Assembly (NCBI RefSeq): GCF_004331075.1
Contig: NZ_SJNX01000004.1
Span: forward strand, 124,001-188,000
Direction of reading: 5' to 3'
DNA from: Acinetobacter brisouioides
Lineage (GTDB): Bacteria; Pseudomonadota; Gammaproteobacteria; Pseudomonadales; Moraxellaceae
DNA: 64,000 bases
The notes under the pieces were generated by a model, which was not told where the DNA came from, made no database searches, and was given only the letters and a program-made list of their open reading frames with translations. A program made the translations under genes and the position numbers. Below are positions 15,420 to 25,048 of the stretch, piece by piece (the first letter of the stretch is position 1; the number at the start of each line of letters is the position of its first letter).

Positions 15420-17627
15420 ATGTTTATGCCTTTACCGTTTCGGATTCGAGTTGCCATTCCTGTTCATTTATATGACTGTTTCGATTACACCTTGAGTGCA
15501 GAACAGTATCAGCAGGCAGAAATGGGCGCACGTGTAGCAGTTCCATTCGGGGCGCGGCATTGTATTGGCATCATTGTGGAAAAACTGGCAGCCGATGAAC
15601 CTTTGGATCCACGTTTTGAGTTAAAAGCCATTCATGCCTTACTGGATCAGCACAGCTTGCTGGATGCCAATCATCTGAAACTATTGCATTGGGCAGCGTT
15701 GTACTATCATTTCCCCCTCGGAGAAGTGTTGCCTGTGACCTTTCCAACGCTGCTGCGTCAGGGCAAACCTTATGATGTTTTGGCAAAAATCTGGGTACTC
15801 ACAGAGCCTCAAGCTGACGTGGCATTTAAAAATGCGCATCGTCAGCAAGAAGCCTACAAAATTTTAAAACTCAAACCACACGGTACACCACAGCATATTT
15901 TAAATGCCAGCGGGATTGAAAATAAAACCCTTGAAGCCCTCGCCAAAAAAGGGATTGCTCGTGCAGAATATCAGCATCAGGAGATTAAAAACGAGCCTGT
16001 ACAACTGGCACAACTGCCACTGAAAGCCAATACTGACCAAAGCAAAGCCATTCAAAGTATTTTAAAGGCACAGCAACAGTTTCAGGCATTTTTACTGGAT
16101 GGGATTACAGGCAGCGGTAAAACCGAAGTGTATTTGCAAGTCATGTACGAAGTACTGAAAAAAGGCAAACAGGTCTTGGTGCTGGTACCCGAAATTGGGC
16201 TGACCCCGCAAACCATTCATCGTTTTCAGTCGCGTTTTCACGGTCATACCGTGCTGCTCCATTCGGGTTTAAGTGATACTCAGCGTTTACAGGCATGGCA
16301 ACAGGCACAAACGGGACACGCTTCGATTATTTTGGGAACGCGCTCTGCTATTTTCACCCCACTGCCAAATCTTGGCTTAATCATTTTAGACGAAGAACAT
16401 GATCTGTCTTTTAAACAGCAGGAAGGCTTTCGCTATCACACCCGCGAAGTCGCCTTGTATCGGGCGCATCTGCAACATTGCCCAATTATTTTAGGTTCAG
16501 CCACCCCAAGTATGGAAAGCTATGCCTTGGTCGAGCAAGGCAAACTGACACATTTGCAACTCAACCAGCGCGCGGGTCATGCTGTCTTACCGCAAATGCA
16601 CATTATTGACCTGAAAATTGCCCAGAAACAACATGGGCTGAGTCAGCAGTTAATTCAGCAGATTCGGCAGCGGCTTGAGAAAAAACAGCAGGTTTTAATC
16701 TTCCTGAATCGACGGGGTTATGCACCCGTCCTGATTTGTGAGCAATGTGCATGGCAAGCGAACTGCCCACGTTGCGATGCGCATTTCACCTTGCACACCA
16801 AGCCCTATCAGCATTTGCACTGTCACCACTGCGGTCTGGTACAGCGTTTGCCTGAGCGCTGCCCTGCCTGTAACCATGAGAGCTTAAAACCGATTGGCAT
16901 GGGCACAGTCAAAATTGAAGAAGCCCTCCAAGAACTGTTTCCTGAATACCCTGTGCTACGAGTTGACCGTGACAGTACCAGTCGGGTGGGAAGCTGGCAG
17001 AAAATTTATGATCAGATTCAGCAAAATCAACCGCTCATTTTATTGGGTACACAAATGCTGGCCAAAGGGCATCATTTTCCGTATGTCAGTCTGGTGGCAC
17101 TTCTGGATATTGATGCTGGCTTGCTCAGCGTTGACTTTCGTGCCACAGAACGCACTGCGCAATTGATTATTCAAGTCGCAGGACGTGCAGGACGCGGTGA
17201 ACACAAAGGTGATGTGCTGATTCAAACCTTACGCCCCGAGCATCCCCTGTTTCATATGCTGCTAGAAAAAGACTACCGCTACTTTGCCCAGCACACCCTC
17301 AAAGAACGCAAACTGGCACAATTTCCGCCGTATCGCTACACAATGCTGGTGCGTAGTCAAACTCGCAATGCCACCGACAATCAGGCATTTTTACAGCAGA
17401 TTGCCAACCAACTTCGTAACGCCGCAGGCAACGAAATCGAGATTTGGGGGCCAATTCCTGCACCGATGGAACGTAAGGCGGGACGCCATCAGGCACATTT
17501 ACTCCTGTTGGCAACAGATCGTACCCGCTTGCACATGCACGTGCGAGCTTGGTGGGCAGAAGTCATACAACAACAGCCGAAAAATATCCGAGTTTCGATT
17601 GATGTCGATCCACAGGAATTGAACTAA
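15420..17627 (+). CDS. priA: Primosomal protein N' (replication restart helicase)
   Basis: A protein of about 735 residues. After the N-terminal DNA-binding region come the helicase Walker A G-I-T-G-S-G-K-T-E (about residue 228) and the D-E-E-H box. Four pairs of Cys then bind two zinc ions (C-E-Q-C, C-P-R-C, C-H-H-C and C-P-A-C). The helicase C-terminal motif with Q-V-A-G-R-A-G-R follows. PriA recognises stalled forks and reloads DnaB. Possible starts are GTG 15417, ATG 15420 and ATG 15426; none has a strong ribosome-binding site, and the last gives the most family-like N-terminus. Confidence 0.95.
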   Translation: MFMPLPFRIRVAIPVHLYDCFDYTLSAEQYQQAEMGARVAVPFGARHCIGIIVEKLAADEPLDPRFELKAIHALLDQHSLLDANHLKLLHWAALYYHFPLGEVLPVTFPTLLRQGKPYDVLAKIWVLTEPQADVAFKNAHRQQEAYKILKLKPHGTPQHILNASGIENKTLEALAKKGIARAEYQHQEIKNEPVQLAQLPLKANTDQSKAIQSILKAQQQFQAFLLDGITGSGKTEVYLQVMYEVLKKGKQVLVLVPEIGLTPQTIHRFQSRFHGHTVLLHSGLSDTQRLQAWQQAQTGHASIILGTRSAIFTPLPNLGLIILDEEHDLSFKQQEGFRYHTREVALYRAHLQHCPIILGSATPSMESYALVEQGKLTHLQLNQRAGHAVLPQMHIIDLKIAQKQHGLSQQLIQQIRQRLEKKQQVLIFLNRRGYAPVLICEQCAWQANCPRCDAHFTLHTKPYQHLHCHHCGLVQRLPERCPACNHESLKPIGMGTVKIEEALQELFPEYPVLRVDRDSTSRVGSWQKIYDQIQQNQPLILLGTQMLAKGHHFPYVSLVALLDIDAGLLSVDFRATERTAQLIIQVAGRAGRGEHKGDVLIQTLRPEHPLFHMLLEKDYRYFAQHTLKERKLAQFPPYRYTMLVRSQTRNATDNQAFLQQIANQLRNAAGNEIEIWGPIPAPMERKAGRHQAHLLLLATDRTRLHMHVRAWWAEVIQQQPKNIRVSIDVDPQELN

Positions 17628-17762
17628 CACAACTACGACCATTTACGGGCATTGTCTGCAATATTGCTGTTTATAATATATGGATCAAAGAGATAAAGCT
17701 GGCTACTTGACTCGATGTTTGGGTTTGGTTGATGTTCTGCTGTTCAATATTAAGGCTGATTC

Positions 17763-19604
17763 ATGTCACTACTCCTGCAAATCACGATTTTTTTGGGTGC
17801 TGCCCTGTTACTGGTTCCATTGGGGAAGCGTTTTGGTCTGGCCACAGTTTTAGGCTATTTATTCACGGGAATTATTTTAGGGCCGAGTGTCTTCAATATC
17901 GCCAGTGACGCCGATGCGATTATGAACATGGCAGAGTTTGGCGTGATTTTGCTGATGTTCCTGATCGGGCTTGAACTTCGTCCGCAGCGCCTGTGGCAGT
18001 TACGCGAATCCATTTTTGCGATGGGTAGCCTGCAAGTGCTCGGGACAGGCATCGTGATCATGCCAATTCTATATTTCGGGCTGCATTTGTCGCTTGCCAG
18101 TAGTTTTGTGATTGGTTTTGCCCTTGCGCTGTCTTCTACCGCCTTTGTGCTGCAACTGCTCAGCGAAAAACAACAACTGAATACCACTTATGGGCAAAAA
18201 GCCTTTTCAGTGTTGCTGTTTCAGGATATTGCCGCCATTCCATTGCTGGCCACCATTCCAATTTTGGCAGGCAACCAGTCTGCTCATCATGGCATTGCCT
18301 ATTTCGCAGCGATTCTTGCCACCTTTAGCGGTTTGTTTTTATTTAGTCGTTTTGTCATGCGCCCATTTTTTCGCTTTGTTGCCAAAAGTGGCGCCAGTGA
18401 ACTGATTACTGCGGTGGCACTGTTTATTGTGCTGTCGGTGGTACTGCTGATGCAAACCCTCGGCATTAGCGTCACACTCGGAGCATTTTTAACAGGTGTG
18501 TTACTGGCAGATTCCGAATTTCGGCATGAACTTGAAGCCAGTATCGCGCCGTTTAAAGGCTTGCTACTGGGCTTGTTTTTTATGACCGTGGGCATGACCA
18601 CACAGCTTTCTTTGCTACAAACCATGCCTGAAATCATCGTGGGTGGTGCGGTTGCACTGCTATTGATTAAAGCCAGCATTATGACCTTGATTGGGCGTTA
18701 TTATCATAACAACTGGAAAAACAGCCTGTTGCTGGGGACTTGTCTGGCGCAAGGTGGTGAATTTGCTTTTGTGGTGCTCACCACTGCCCAAGATGCGGGT
18801 GTATTGAAAAGCCATTTGCTCGAACCTGTCAGCCTGATCGTGACGCTTTCCATGACCTTAACCCCACTGCTGTACTGGGTGGTGAGTCGCTGGATTGCAC
18901 CACGTTTTGACCGTCAGGAACAGCCTGCCTACGATGACATTCCCAATCAGCATAATCCGATGATTATTGCGGGGTTTGGGCGTTTCGGGCAGATTATTGC
19001 GCGGGTTGCCCGTCTGCAACATATTCCCTTTACCGCGATTGACCATAGCCTGCAACAAATCGACTTTGTACGCAAATACGGCGGCACACTGTATTATGGT
19101 GATGTCACACAGCCTGAAATTTTGCGCTCGGCGGGCATTGAACATGTCAAAATTTTTATTCTGGCGATTGATGATGTCGAAGACTCGCTCAATGTAGCTC
19201 GGCACATTACCCTGAACTATCCGCACATTACCCTACTGGCAAGGGCGCGCGACCGTCATCATGTACATTTGCTACGAGATTTGGGCGTGCATTATATTTG
19301 GCGGGAAACGTATTTATCCTCACTGGGAATGGCGTACCGTGCCTTGCGTGAACTGGGCATTGATGATGCCACGGCATATCAGAAAATCGAGCTGTTTCGT
19401 GATTATGATGAAAAGCTGTTATTGGAACAGCAAAATATTTACAATGATGAACAGAAAATCTTTGAAACACACCGTAATGCGCTGGCTGAACTGGAGCATC
19501 TATTTGAAAGCGATGCATTTGCTGAAAATAAAAGCGATGATGTCAATTTACGTCGCGGTTTAGATCAGCAACGCATCAATGTTGCACGGGATGAGTCTGA
19601 GTAA
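17763..19604 (+). CDS. CPA2-family monovalent cation:proton antiporter (KefB/KefC-like)
   Basis: A 613-residue protein. The first about 380 residues form a 12-13 helix antiporter domain (F-L-I-G-L-E-L-R-P in helix 3, L-A-Q-G-G-E-F-A-F in the membrane core). An RCK/TrkA-N domain follows, with G-F-G-R-F-G-Q near residue 402 binding nucleotide. Kef proteins release potassium and acidify the cytoplasm on exposure to electrophiles. No KefF/KefG partner is adjacent, and the glutathione regulation of classical KefC cannot be verified by eye, so a general K+/H+ antiporter is the safe call. Confidence 0.85.
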   Translation: MSLLLQITIFLGAALLLVPLGKRFGLATVLGYLFTGIILGPSVFNIASDADAIMNMAEFGVILLMFLIGLELRPQRLWQLRESIFAMGSLQVLGTGIVIMPILYFGLHLSLASSFVIGFALALSSTAFVLQLLSEKQQLNTTYGQKAFSVLLFQDIAAIPLLATIPILAGNQSAHHGIAYFAAILATFSGLFLFSRFVMRPFFRFVAKSGASELITAVALFIVLSVVLLMQTLGISVTLGAFLTGVLLADSEFRHELEASIAPFKGLLLGLFFMTVGMTTQLSLLQTMPEIIVGGAVALLLIKASIMTLIGRYYHNNWKNSLLLGTCLAQGGEFAFVVLTTAQDAGVLKSHLLEPVSLIVTLSMTLTPLLYWVVSRWIAPRFDRQEQPAYDDIPNQHNPMIIAGFGRFGQIIARVARLQHIPFTAIDHSLQQIDFVRKYGGTLYYGDVTQPEILRSAGIEHVKIFILAIDDVEDSLNVARHITLNYPHITLLARARDRHHVHLLRDLGVHYIWRETYLSSLGMAYRALRELGIDDATAYQKIELFRDYDEKLLLEQQNIYNDEQKIFETHRNALAELEHLFESDAFAENKSDDVNLRRGLDQQRINVARDESE

Positions 19605-19654
19605 CTTGTGTTTTATAATATCATCTCCATTAAGACAGGGTCTTGGAGAAATAT

Positions 19655-20530
19655 ATGTCTAATTTACGTCAACGCTTTTATATTGAAAACTGCCCTGTTC
19701 GTGGCGAAGTGGTTCATCTGGAAGAAACGCTGCAAACCATTTTGCAGCAGCGTCAGTATCCACAAGCTGTACAGATTTTACTGGGTGAAATGCTCAGTGC
19801 CACAGCGCTACTTGCCAGTACCTTAAAAATCAAGGGACGCATCAGCCTGCAAATTCAGGCACAAGGCACGTTTAAATGGGCGATGGCAGAATGTAACCAT
19901 TTAGGTGAAGTACGTGCTTTAGCTGATTTTGAAGCAGACCCGCGTTTTGAACACGCGACTGACAGTAGCACAGTGTTAGCTGCGCTGCATCAGCCTGTAT
20001 TGTTTATCAATATCGAACCTGAGTTTGGCGAGCGTTATCAAGGAATTGTACCTTTAGATCAGCCAAATCTGGCAAGCTGCCTGATGCAGTATTATGATTT
20101 GTCAGCACAAATTCCAACGCATATTGTCTTGGCAAGCAATGAAAAACGCACGGGTGGTTTACTGATTCAGCTTTTGCCGCGTAACAGTGAAGAAGAACAG
20201 CGTTTTATCGATGAAGACTTATGGCCTCGTCTGATTATGCTGACCGAAACTCTAAAAGCTGAAGAACTCACTGACCTAAGCGCTAATGAAATTCTATACC
20301 GTTTATATAACGAAGAAGATGTGCGTTTACCTGAATTGGAGCAGCTTCAATTTGGTTGCACCTGTTCCAAAAAGAAATGTGCCAATGCCCTGATTCAGAT
20401 TGGCGTTTCCGCAGTCAAAGAAACACTGGAATTTCAAAATCCAATCGAGATGGACTGCCAATTCTGCAACACCAAATATCAGTTTACCGCTGAAGAAGCG
20501 CTTGGCTTGTTTGGCGAGCATCTCAGTTAA
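19655..20530 (+). CDS. hslO: Redox-regulated holdase chaperone Hsp33
   Basis: About 291 residues. Hsp33 is activated by oxidation of its C-terminal zinc site. The site is intact: C-T-C at the first pair and C-Q-F-C at the second, about 30 residues apart. The frame opens at a TTG (19643), but the ATG at 19655 has GGAGA just upstream and matches the family start. It stands upstream of the cbpA-cbpM chaperone pair, separated by a hairpin and about 350 bases. Confidence 0.95.
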   Translation: MSNLRQRFYIENCPVRGEVVHLEETLQTILQQRQYPQAVQILLGEMLSATALLASTLKIKGRISLQIQAQGTFKWAMAECNHLGEVRALADFEADPRFEHATDSSTVLAALHQPVLFINIEPEFGERYQGIVPLDQPNLASCLMQYYDLSAQIPTHIVLASNEKRTGGLLIQLLPRNSEEEQRFIDEDLWPRLIMLTETLKAEELTDLSANEILYRLYNEEDVRLPELEQLQFGCTCSKKKCANALIQIGVSAVKETLEFQNPIEMDCQFCNTKYQFTAEEALGLFGEHLS

Positions 20531-20544
20531 ATGACTAAACCTAA

Positions 20545-20573
20545 GATGAATTGAAGACCGACTTCAATTCATC
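20545..20573 (+). terminator. Terminator after hslO
   Basis: Perfect 12-bp arms GATGAATTGAAG / CTTCAATTCATC with a five-base loop, and a weakly T-rich tail on the plus strand. Confidence 0.6.
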
Positions 20574-20878
20574 TAGTTTATTGATAGGCATCAATGATGC
20601 CACACAAAATATAAAAATTAATTTCATCACCTCGCCTGTACCCATCAAACTTCATACTGACTATAAACCTGTCTTTAGCAACATTAAGCTCAATAGAACC
20701 GATCACTACATTTAGTCTCACAGCAAAACCCTAAAAATAGTATTTTACGAAAATATTTTTGTGCGACGAGTTTTAAAATTTCGCGATATCTATATTCAAT
20801 AGAATGCACAATGCCTGTTGAAATCTATAAAAATCGTTTCATAATGATGAAAAGATAACCATAAACAGCGATGAAGCT
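20574..20878. other. Intergenic region upstream of cbpA
   Basis: About 300 AT-rich bases without a plausible gene. It should hold the cbpA promoter. I see no clear heat-shock or stationary-phase consensus that I would defend. Confidence 0.4.
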
Positions 20879-21808
20879 ATGCCAAAAAATTACTACGAAG
20901 AACTAGGAGTCAACCGCAAGGCGAGCGCAGACGAAATTAAAAAAGCCTATCGCAAACTGGCGCGTAAATACCATCCTGACATTAGCAAAGAAAGTGATGC
21001 CGAAGCCAAAATGCAAGCCATCAATGTCGCCTATGACACGCTCAGTAACTCTGAAAAAAAAGCAGAATATGATCAAATGTTAGATCATCCACAGGGCTTT
21101 GCTGGTTTTGGTGGACAAGCAGGTCAAGGCGGTTTTGATGAAGCCCAGTTTTATCGTCAAGGCAATGCCTCAGATTTTCATGGTTTTGAAGATTTATTTG
21201 GACGGTTTGGCTCAGGTTTTGGTGGGGCACAGCGTCAGCAGTCATCTTATCGAGGGGAAGATCAACACGCCAGTATTGAAGTGCCGATAGATGTTGCTTA
21301 CCATGGTACAACCCAACAAATTACGCTACAAATTCCCACCATCAATGCCTATGGTGAACCCGAAGTCCAACGTAAAACCTTACAAGTCAAAATTCCTAAA
21401 GGCATGAAAGAAGGTCAACAAATTCGCCTGTCGGGTCAAGGTCAGGTCGGAATACGTGGTGGAGCCAACGGTGACCTGTATATTGAAATTCGTTACCAAG
21501 ATACTGACAGCGTTCGGGTTGAAGACAGTGATGTTTATGTGACCGTGCCAATTAGTCCTTGGGAAGCAGCGCTCGGGCATGGCATCACCGTAAATACGCC
21601 TGCAGGTGCATTACAGGTCAACATTCCTAAAAATGCAAAACAGGGCCAACAATTACGTTTAAAAGACAAAGGGATTCCGAATAAAACCGCAGGACATTTA
21701 TATCTAATTCTCAATATTGTTTTTCCAAGTGCTCACAATGAGCAACAACAGCATGCTTATCAACAATTGGCGGCAAATTTTCCAGACTTTAATCCGCGTC
21801 AAGGCTAA
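20879..21808 (+). CDS. cbpA: DnaJ-like co-chaperone CbpA
   Basis: A 309-residue type II J-protein. The J domain covers residues 3-65 with the H-P-D motif in K-Y-H-P-D-I-S. A Gly/Phe-rich linker spans about 70-120. The C-terminal peptide-binding domains follow, without the zinc-finger Cys of DnaJ. This is the architecture of CbpA, which stimulates DnaK and binds curved DNA. The cbpM modulator gene follows 11 bases after the stop, supporting the assignment. Confidence 0.93.
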   Translation: MPKNYYEELGVNRKASADEIKKAYRKLARKYHPDISKESDAEAKMQAINVAYDTLSNSEKKAEYDQMLDHPQGFAGFGGQAGQGGFDEAQFYRQGNASDFHGFEDLFGRFGSGFGGAQRQQSSYRGEDQHASIEVPIDVAYHGTTQQITLQIPTINAYGEPEVQRKTLQVKIPKGMKEGQQIRLSGQGQVGIRGGANGDLYIEIRYQDTDSVRVEDSDVYVTVPISPWEAALGHGITVNTPAGALQVNIPKNAKQGQQLRLKDKGIPNKTAGHLYLILNIVFPSAHNEQQQHAYQQLAANFPDFNPRQG

Positions 21809-21819
21809 GGAGTTGAGCT

Positions 21820-22152
21820 ATGACTACTATTTATTATCGTGAAATTCTCTGTGATGACTGCACTGACTCGGAAATCATTGATGACCAACTCAGTTTCACT
21901 TTGACCCAATTTGCTGAGACATGTGGGCAATCGCCAGAATGGATTTTGCAACTGCTCGAATACGATATATTACCCACCCGTTCAGACACAACAGAACATG
22001 TTTTTTTAGGTGAAGACCTCAGTCGGGCACGCCGAGCCTATCGTTTACAACGAGACTTTGAAGCATCATTTTCAGCCGTTGCAATGATGCTCGATTTGAT
22101 TGATGAGGTGCAAAAATTGCGTAAGCAAGTCAGACATGCGAACTTCGAATAA
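21820..22152 (+). CDS. cbpM: Chaperone modulator CbpM
   Basis: A 110-residue protein with a MerR-like helical fold. CbpM binds the J domain of CbpA and inhibits its co-chaperone and DNA-binding activity. The C-terminal S-R-A-R-R-A-Y-R-L-Q-R-D-F segment and downstream helix are typical. The ATG follows a GGAG-like site, and the spacing to cbpA indicates one operon. Confidence 0.88.
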   Translation: MTTIYYREILCDDCTDSEIIDDQLSFTLTQFAETCGQSPEWILQLLEYDILPTRSDTTEHVFLGEDLSRARRAYRLQRDFEASFSAVAMMLDLIDEVQKLRKQVRHANFE

Positions 22153-22320
22153 GCGGAGAATTCTTACAAAATATTAGAATATTTTTTACATAAAGTACTG
22201 TAAAAAAGCCAAATAATCACATAAGATTTATAAGGAATTAAAAAACTCACAAGCATTATAAATTGCATTTGTTGATGCGGTGCAAACATAATAATTTCAA
22301 TACTCACACAAGGAGCAATC

Positions 22321-22551
22321 ATGTTTCCAGAATATCGCGGACTCATTAGTAAGTTAAAACAGGAAGATGCTCATTTTTCCAAACTGTTTGAAGAACACAA
22401 TGCGCTTGATCATGAAATCCTTCGTTTAGAACAAGATCCTGTGACTTCTGGACTAGAAGAAATTGAAACGCTCAAACTGAAAAAACTTAAATTAAAAGAA
22501 GAACTGTACGATATGTTGAAACGTGCAGAGAGTGACATTGAGGGGAGTTAA
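22321..22551 (+). CDS. YdcH family (DUF465) small helical protein
   Basis: A 76-residue, almost fully helical protein. The segments F-P-E-Y-R and L-K-x-E-D-x-H-F-x-x-L-F-E-E-H-N-x-L-D-H-E-I match the YdcH/DUF465 family, which form helical hairpins of unknown function. The ATG at 22321 follows AAGGAG. It is a monocistronic unit with its own terminator. Confidence 0.88.
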   Translation: MFPEYRGLISKLKQEDAHFSKLFEEHNALDHEILRLEQDPVTSGLEEIETLKLKKLKLKEELYDMLKRAESDIEGS

Positions 22552-22566
22552 CATTCGCTAGCATCC

Positions 22567-22596
22567 AAAAAAGACGGGTAACAGCTCGTCTTTTTT
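22567..22596 (+). terminator. Terminator after the YdcH-family gene
   Basis: AAAAAAGACG / CGTCTTTTTT with a ten-base loop and T-run on the plus strand. The A-tract on the other side may also serve the convergent HAD gene. Confidence 0.8.
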
Positions 22597-22640
22597 ATTG
22601 CAAATCCAATAAGCCAAATACTGAACATCAAACAATCAGT

Positions 22641-23486
22641 TTAAGCGCTCTTTTTATGCAGACTATGAAATGGTGCTTGCCCCAACAAGACTTGATCAAT
22701 CACATCAAGGACAACTTCTTGCTGGTTATTTTTTTCGGTGACAAAGTTAGCCGCTTGTTTCAGTTCATCGACAGCATTGGCTACTGCAAAGCCATAACCT
22801 GACTGTTTGACCATTTCAAGGTCATTGTAGTTATCGCCAATCGCAAGAACCTGATCTGCTGAGACACCCCAGCGCTGTTGCAGTAATTGCAAACCATGTG
22901 CCTTGTGGCGATTTGGCACAATCAGATCAATAAAGCCAAAACCGCTCGACACCATTTTCACCGAACCATTCGCAATAAATTCAAACTGCTGCAAATCATC
23001 ACACAGCGTTGAAAAATCATATTGTCGAGTGTCTAAAGTGACTTTGCAGATTTGATCTTGCGCCTGTGTCAAATCAGGAATTTGCTGCAGAGATTTGAAG
23101 TATTTGTTGAGTTTTTCCAGATTGTGCTCAGGGACTGCATGATCAATATATGCACCACGTTTCCCACAGAGAATCAGCGCACTTGCGTAACGCTCTGCAA
23201 TTGCGACACGCATACGATCCACCAAGTTTGGAGAGAAATATGCAAATGAAACTTCTTGCTCAGCATCCAGCACATAAGCACCATTTTCGGAAATAAAGGC
23301 AAGCTGGTGAGCAATCTCGGGAAAGTAATTTTTTAAGGTTGAAAGCTGATTGCCGCTGGCAACTACAAAATAAATACCACGTTGTTGAAGTTGTTGATAC
23401 TGTTTTAAAAAGCGTGCTTTGTTATATTTTTTATCTTCGTTAAGAAAAGTTCCATCCATATCTACTGCAATAATTTTAACTGTCAT
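22641..23486 (-). CDS. Cof-type HAD-IIB family phosphatase
   Basis: A 281-residue haloacid-dehalogenase-type hydrolase. Motif I is D-M-D-G-T-F-L near residue 9 with the nucleophilic Asp; motif IV is G-D-N-Y-N-D-L-E-M. A type IIB cap lies between. These enzymes dephosphorylate sugar phosphates, nucleotides or cofactors (FMN, PLP); the substrate cannot be told from sequence. It is transcribed alone, convergent with the YdcH gene. Confidence 0.9.
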   Translation of the reverse strand: MTVKIIAVDMDGTFLNEDKKYNKARFLKQYQQLQQRGIYFVVASGNQLSTLKNYFPEIAHQLAFISENGAYVLDAEQEVSFAYFSPNLVDRMRVAIAERYASALILCGKRGAYIDHAVPEHNLEKLNKYFKSLQQIPDLTQAQDQICKVTLDTRQYDFSTLCDDLQQFEFIANGSVKMVSSGFGFIDLIVPNRHKAHGLQLLQQRWGVSADQVLAIGDNYNDLEMVKQSGYGFAVANAVDELKQAANFVTEKNNQQEVVLDVIDQVLLGQAPFHSLHKKSA

Positions 23487-23734
23487 TTACACCTCAGGTT
23501 TTGTTTTTGTTCGTCCCATTATGCACACAAAGGATTGCGGTTTTGTGAAAAAAATTAGACTAAAGGCGAATATTTTTAAGTTTTATTACAAAAGCATCAG
23601 TAAATAACGTTCAGTCTTGGCGAATCGCATGAGAATAAACGGTACAACATCCCTTTGACTTAAAATATATGACCATTCCTATAAAGCGATGCGATTTAGG
23701 CTAAGCGACTCGGTAGCCCCATAGCCTGCCTGCT

Positions 23735-24958
23735 TTATTTAAATTTAGTGATCTTTTCAACTTCTTTCAGGGTCTGCTTAATTGGTTCGTAATCTAAAAA
23801 CCAAAATAAGTTTACGCCACGATGATGGTGCTGCTGTGCCAGCATATCAATCACACTCTTTTCACCACGCCCTACCAAATGACGACGATAAAAATATATG
23901 ACCAGCAGCACGGTACACATGAGCATCACGATCAGCATGACCCAAAAACCTACAGGTGATTTCAAGCCTGGAATAAATTCAAAATTCATTCCATACACCC
24001 CTGTCAACAAAGTTAAAGGCGCAAATACTGCGGTAATGATGGCTAAAATTCGCATATTTTCATTGGTCTGATTGGAAATTGCCGAAAAATGCAAATCTAT
24101 TGCCGCCTGAATCGAACTGCGCAAGCGTGCGGTATGTTTCTGAATCCGCTCAATATGGCTCACCAGATCATTAATGCGCACCAGCATAATATCGAGTGCT
24201 TCACGATGTTGCTCACCCACCAAATGATGGTAGTTTTCTACGATCTCATCACGTAATTCTTGCAAGGTTTCAATCTGTTCTTCACATAAATTTTCGACTT
24301 GCTGGAACGCCATGTTTTCCTGCAATAACTGATGCCATTGTTTGAAATTCCCATGCCCTTGTAACAGCTCACGCTGCCAATACTCTACACGGCGCGTCAA
24401 TGGTGACCGCAATTCTAGATAATCATCAATCATGCTATTTAAAATGCGCAATGACAGATTCAGAGGGGTATTGGGAAGTTTACGTAGACGATTTTGTTCT
24501 TCAGGAGAACGATGCATAAACCCATGCAAACGCTCAATATAATTTTCAATGGCTTTATTGCCCTTCTCGCGCACGGTCACCAATGCCCGTGAACTCATAC
24601 AAAACCCGACAGGTGTTGTCACCAACCCAAAATCACTGCTGTGCGTTTCCGAGTTTTTATCAGTGAGGTTAATATGATCATTCAGCGTAATCAGTTTACG
24701 AAAGATCAGAAAATCATAATCTTCCATTGCATCAAAAGCACACGGATGCTCAATATTTAAAATATCCTGTACATGAAATTCATTTAAGGACAAATTTGCC
24801 AAAGCATGTAATTTTTCTTGCCATTCATCACTTTTACCGACCACATCCTGCCTTAAGCAATCGACCCAGACAAAATCCAGCACATAAAATTCAGACTGTT
24901 CTTGGCTAATAAAGGCGTAATTTTCATCAGGATGATGGTAAAAGTAATAAATCTGCAT
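23735..24958 (-). CDS. CorA-family divalent cation transporter
   Basis: A 407-residue protein. The long N-terminal cytoplasmic domain ends in coiled-coil helices, followed by two transmembrane helices at the C-terminus. The selectivity motif G-M-N is present in V-Y-G-M-N-F between helix 1 and the loop. The family moves Mg2+, Co2+, Ni2+ or, for ZntB, Zn2+. The length and the poorly conserved N-terminus do not let me decide which. It is preceded by the pnp terminator and seems monocistronic. Confidence 0.85.
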   Translation of the reverse strand: MQIYYFYHHPDENYAFISQEQSEFYVLDFVWVDCLRQDVVGKSDEWQEKLHALANLSLNEFHVQDILNIEHPCAFDAMEDYDFLIFRKLITLNDHINLTDKNSETHSSDFGLVTTPVGFCMSSRALVTVREKGNKAIENYIERLHGFMHRSPEEQNRLRKLPNTPLNLSLRILNSMIDDYLELRSPLTRRVEYWQRELLQGHGNFKQWHQLLQENMAFQQVENLCEEQIETLQELRDEIVENYHHLVGEQHREALDIMLVRINDLVSHIERIQKHTARLRSSIQAAIDLHFSAISNQTNENMRILAIITAVFAPLTLLTGVYGMNFEFIPGLKSPVGFWVMLIVMLMCTVLLVIYFYRRHLVGRGEKSVIDMLAQQHHHRGVNLFWFLDYEPIKQTLKEVEKITKFK

Positions 24959-25000
24959 ATATTCACATTTAAAAATACATTAAGGTTTTTATCATGCCAT

Positions 25001-25028
25001 AAAAAAAGCCCGCTTCAAGCGGACTTTC
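25001..25028 (-). terminator. Terminator after pnp
   Basis: On the minus strand AAAGTCCGCTTGAAGCGGGCTTTTTTT: a GC stem, tight loop and seven T, 20 bases after the pnp stop. Confidence 0.9.
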
Positions 25029-25048
25029 TTTATCAGACAACAGCTAGA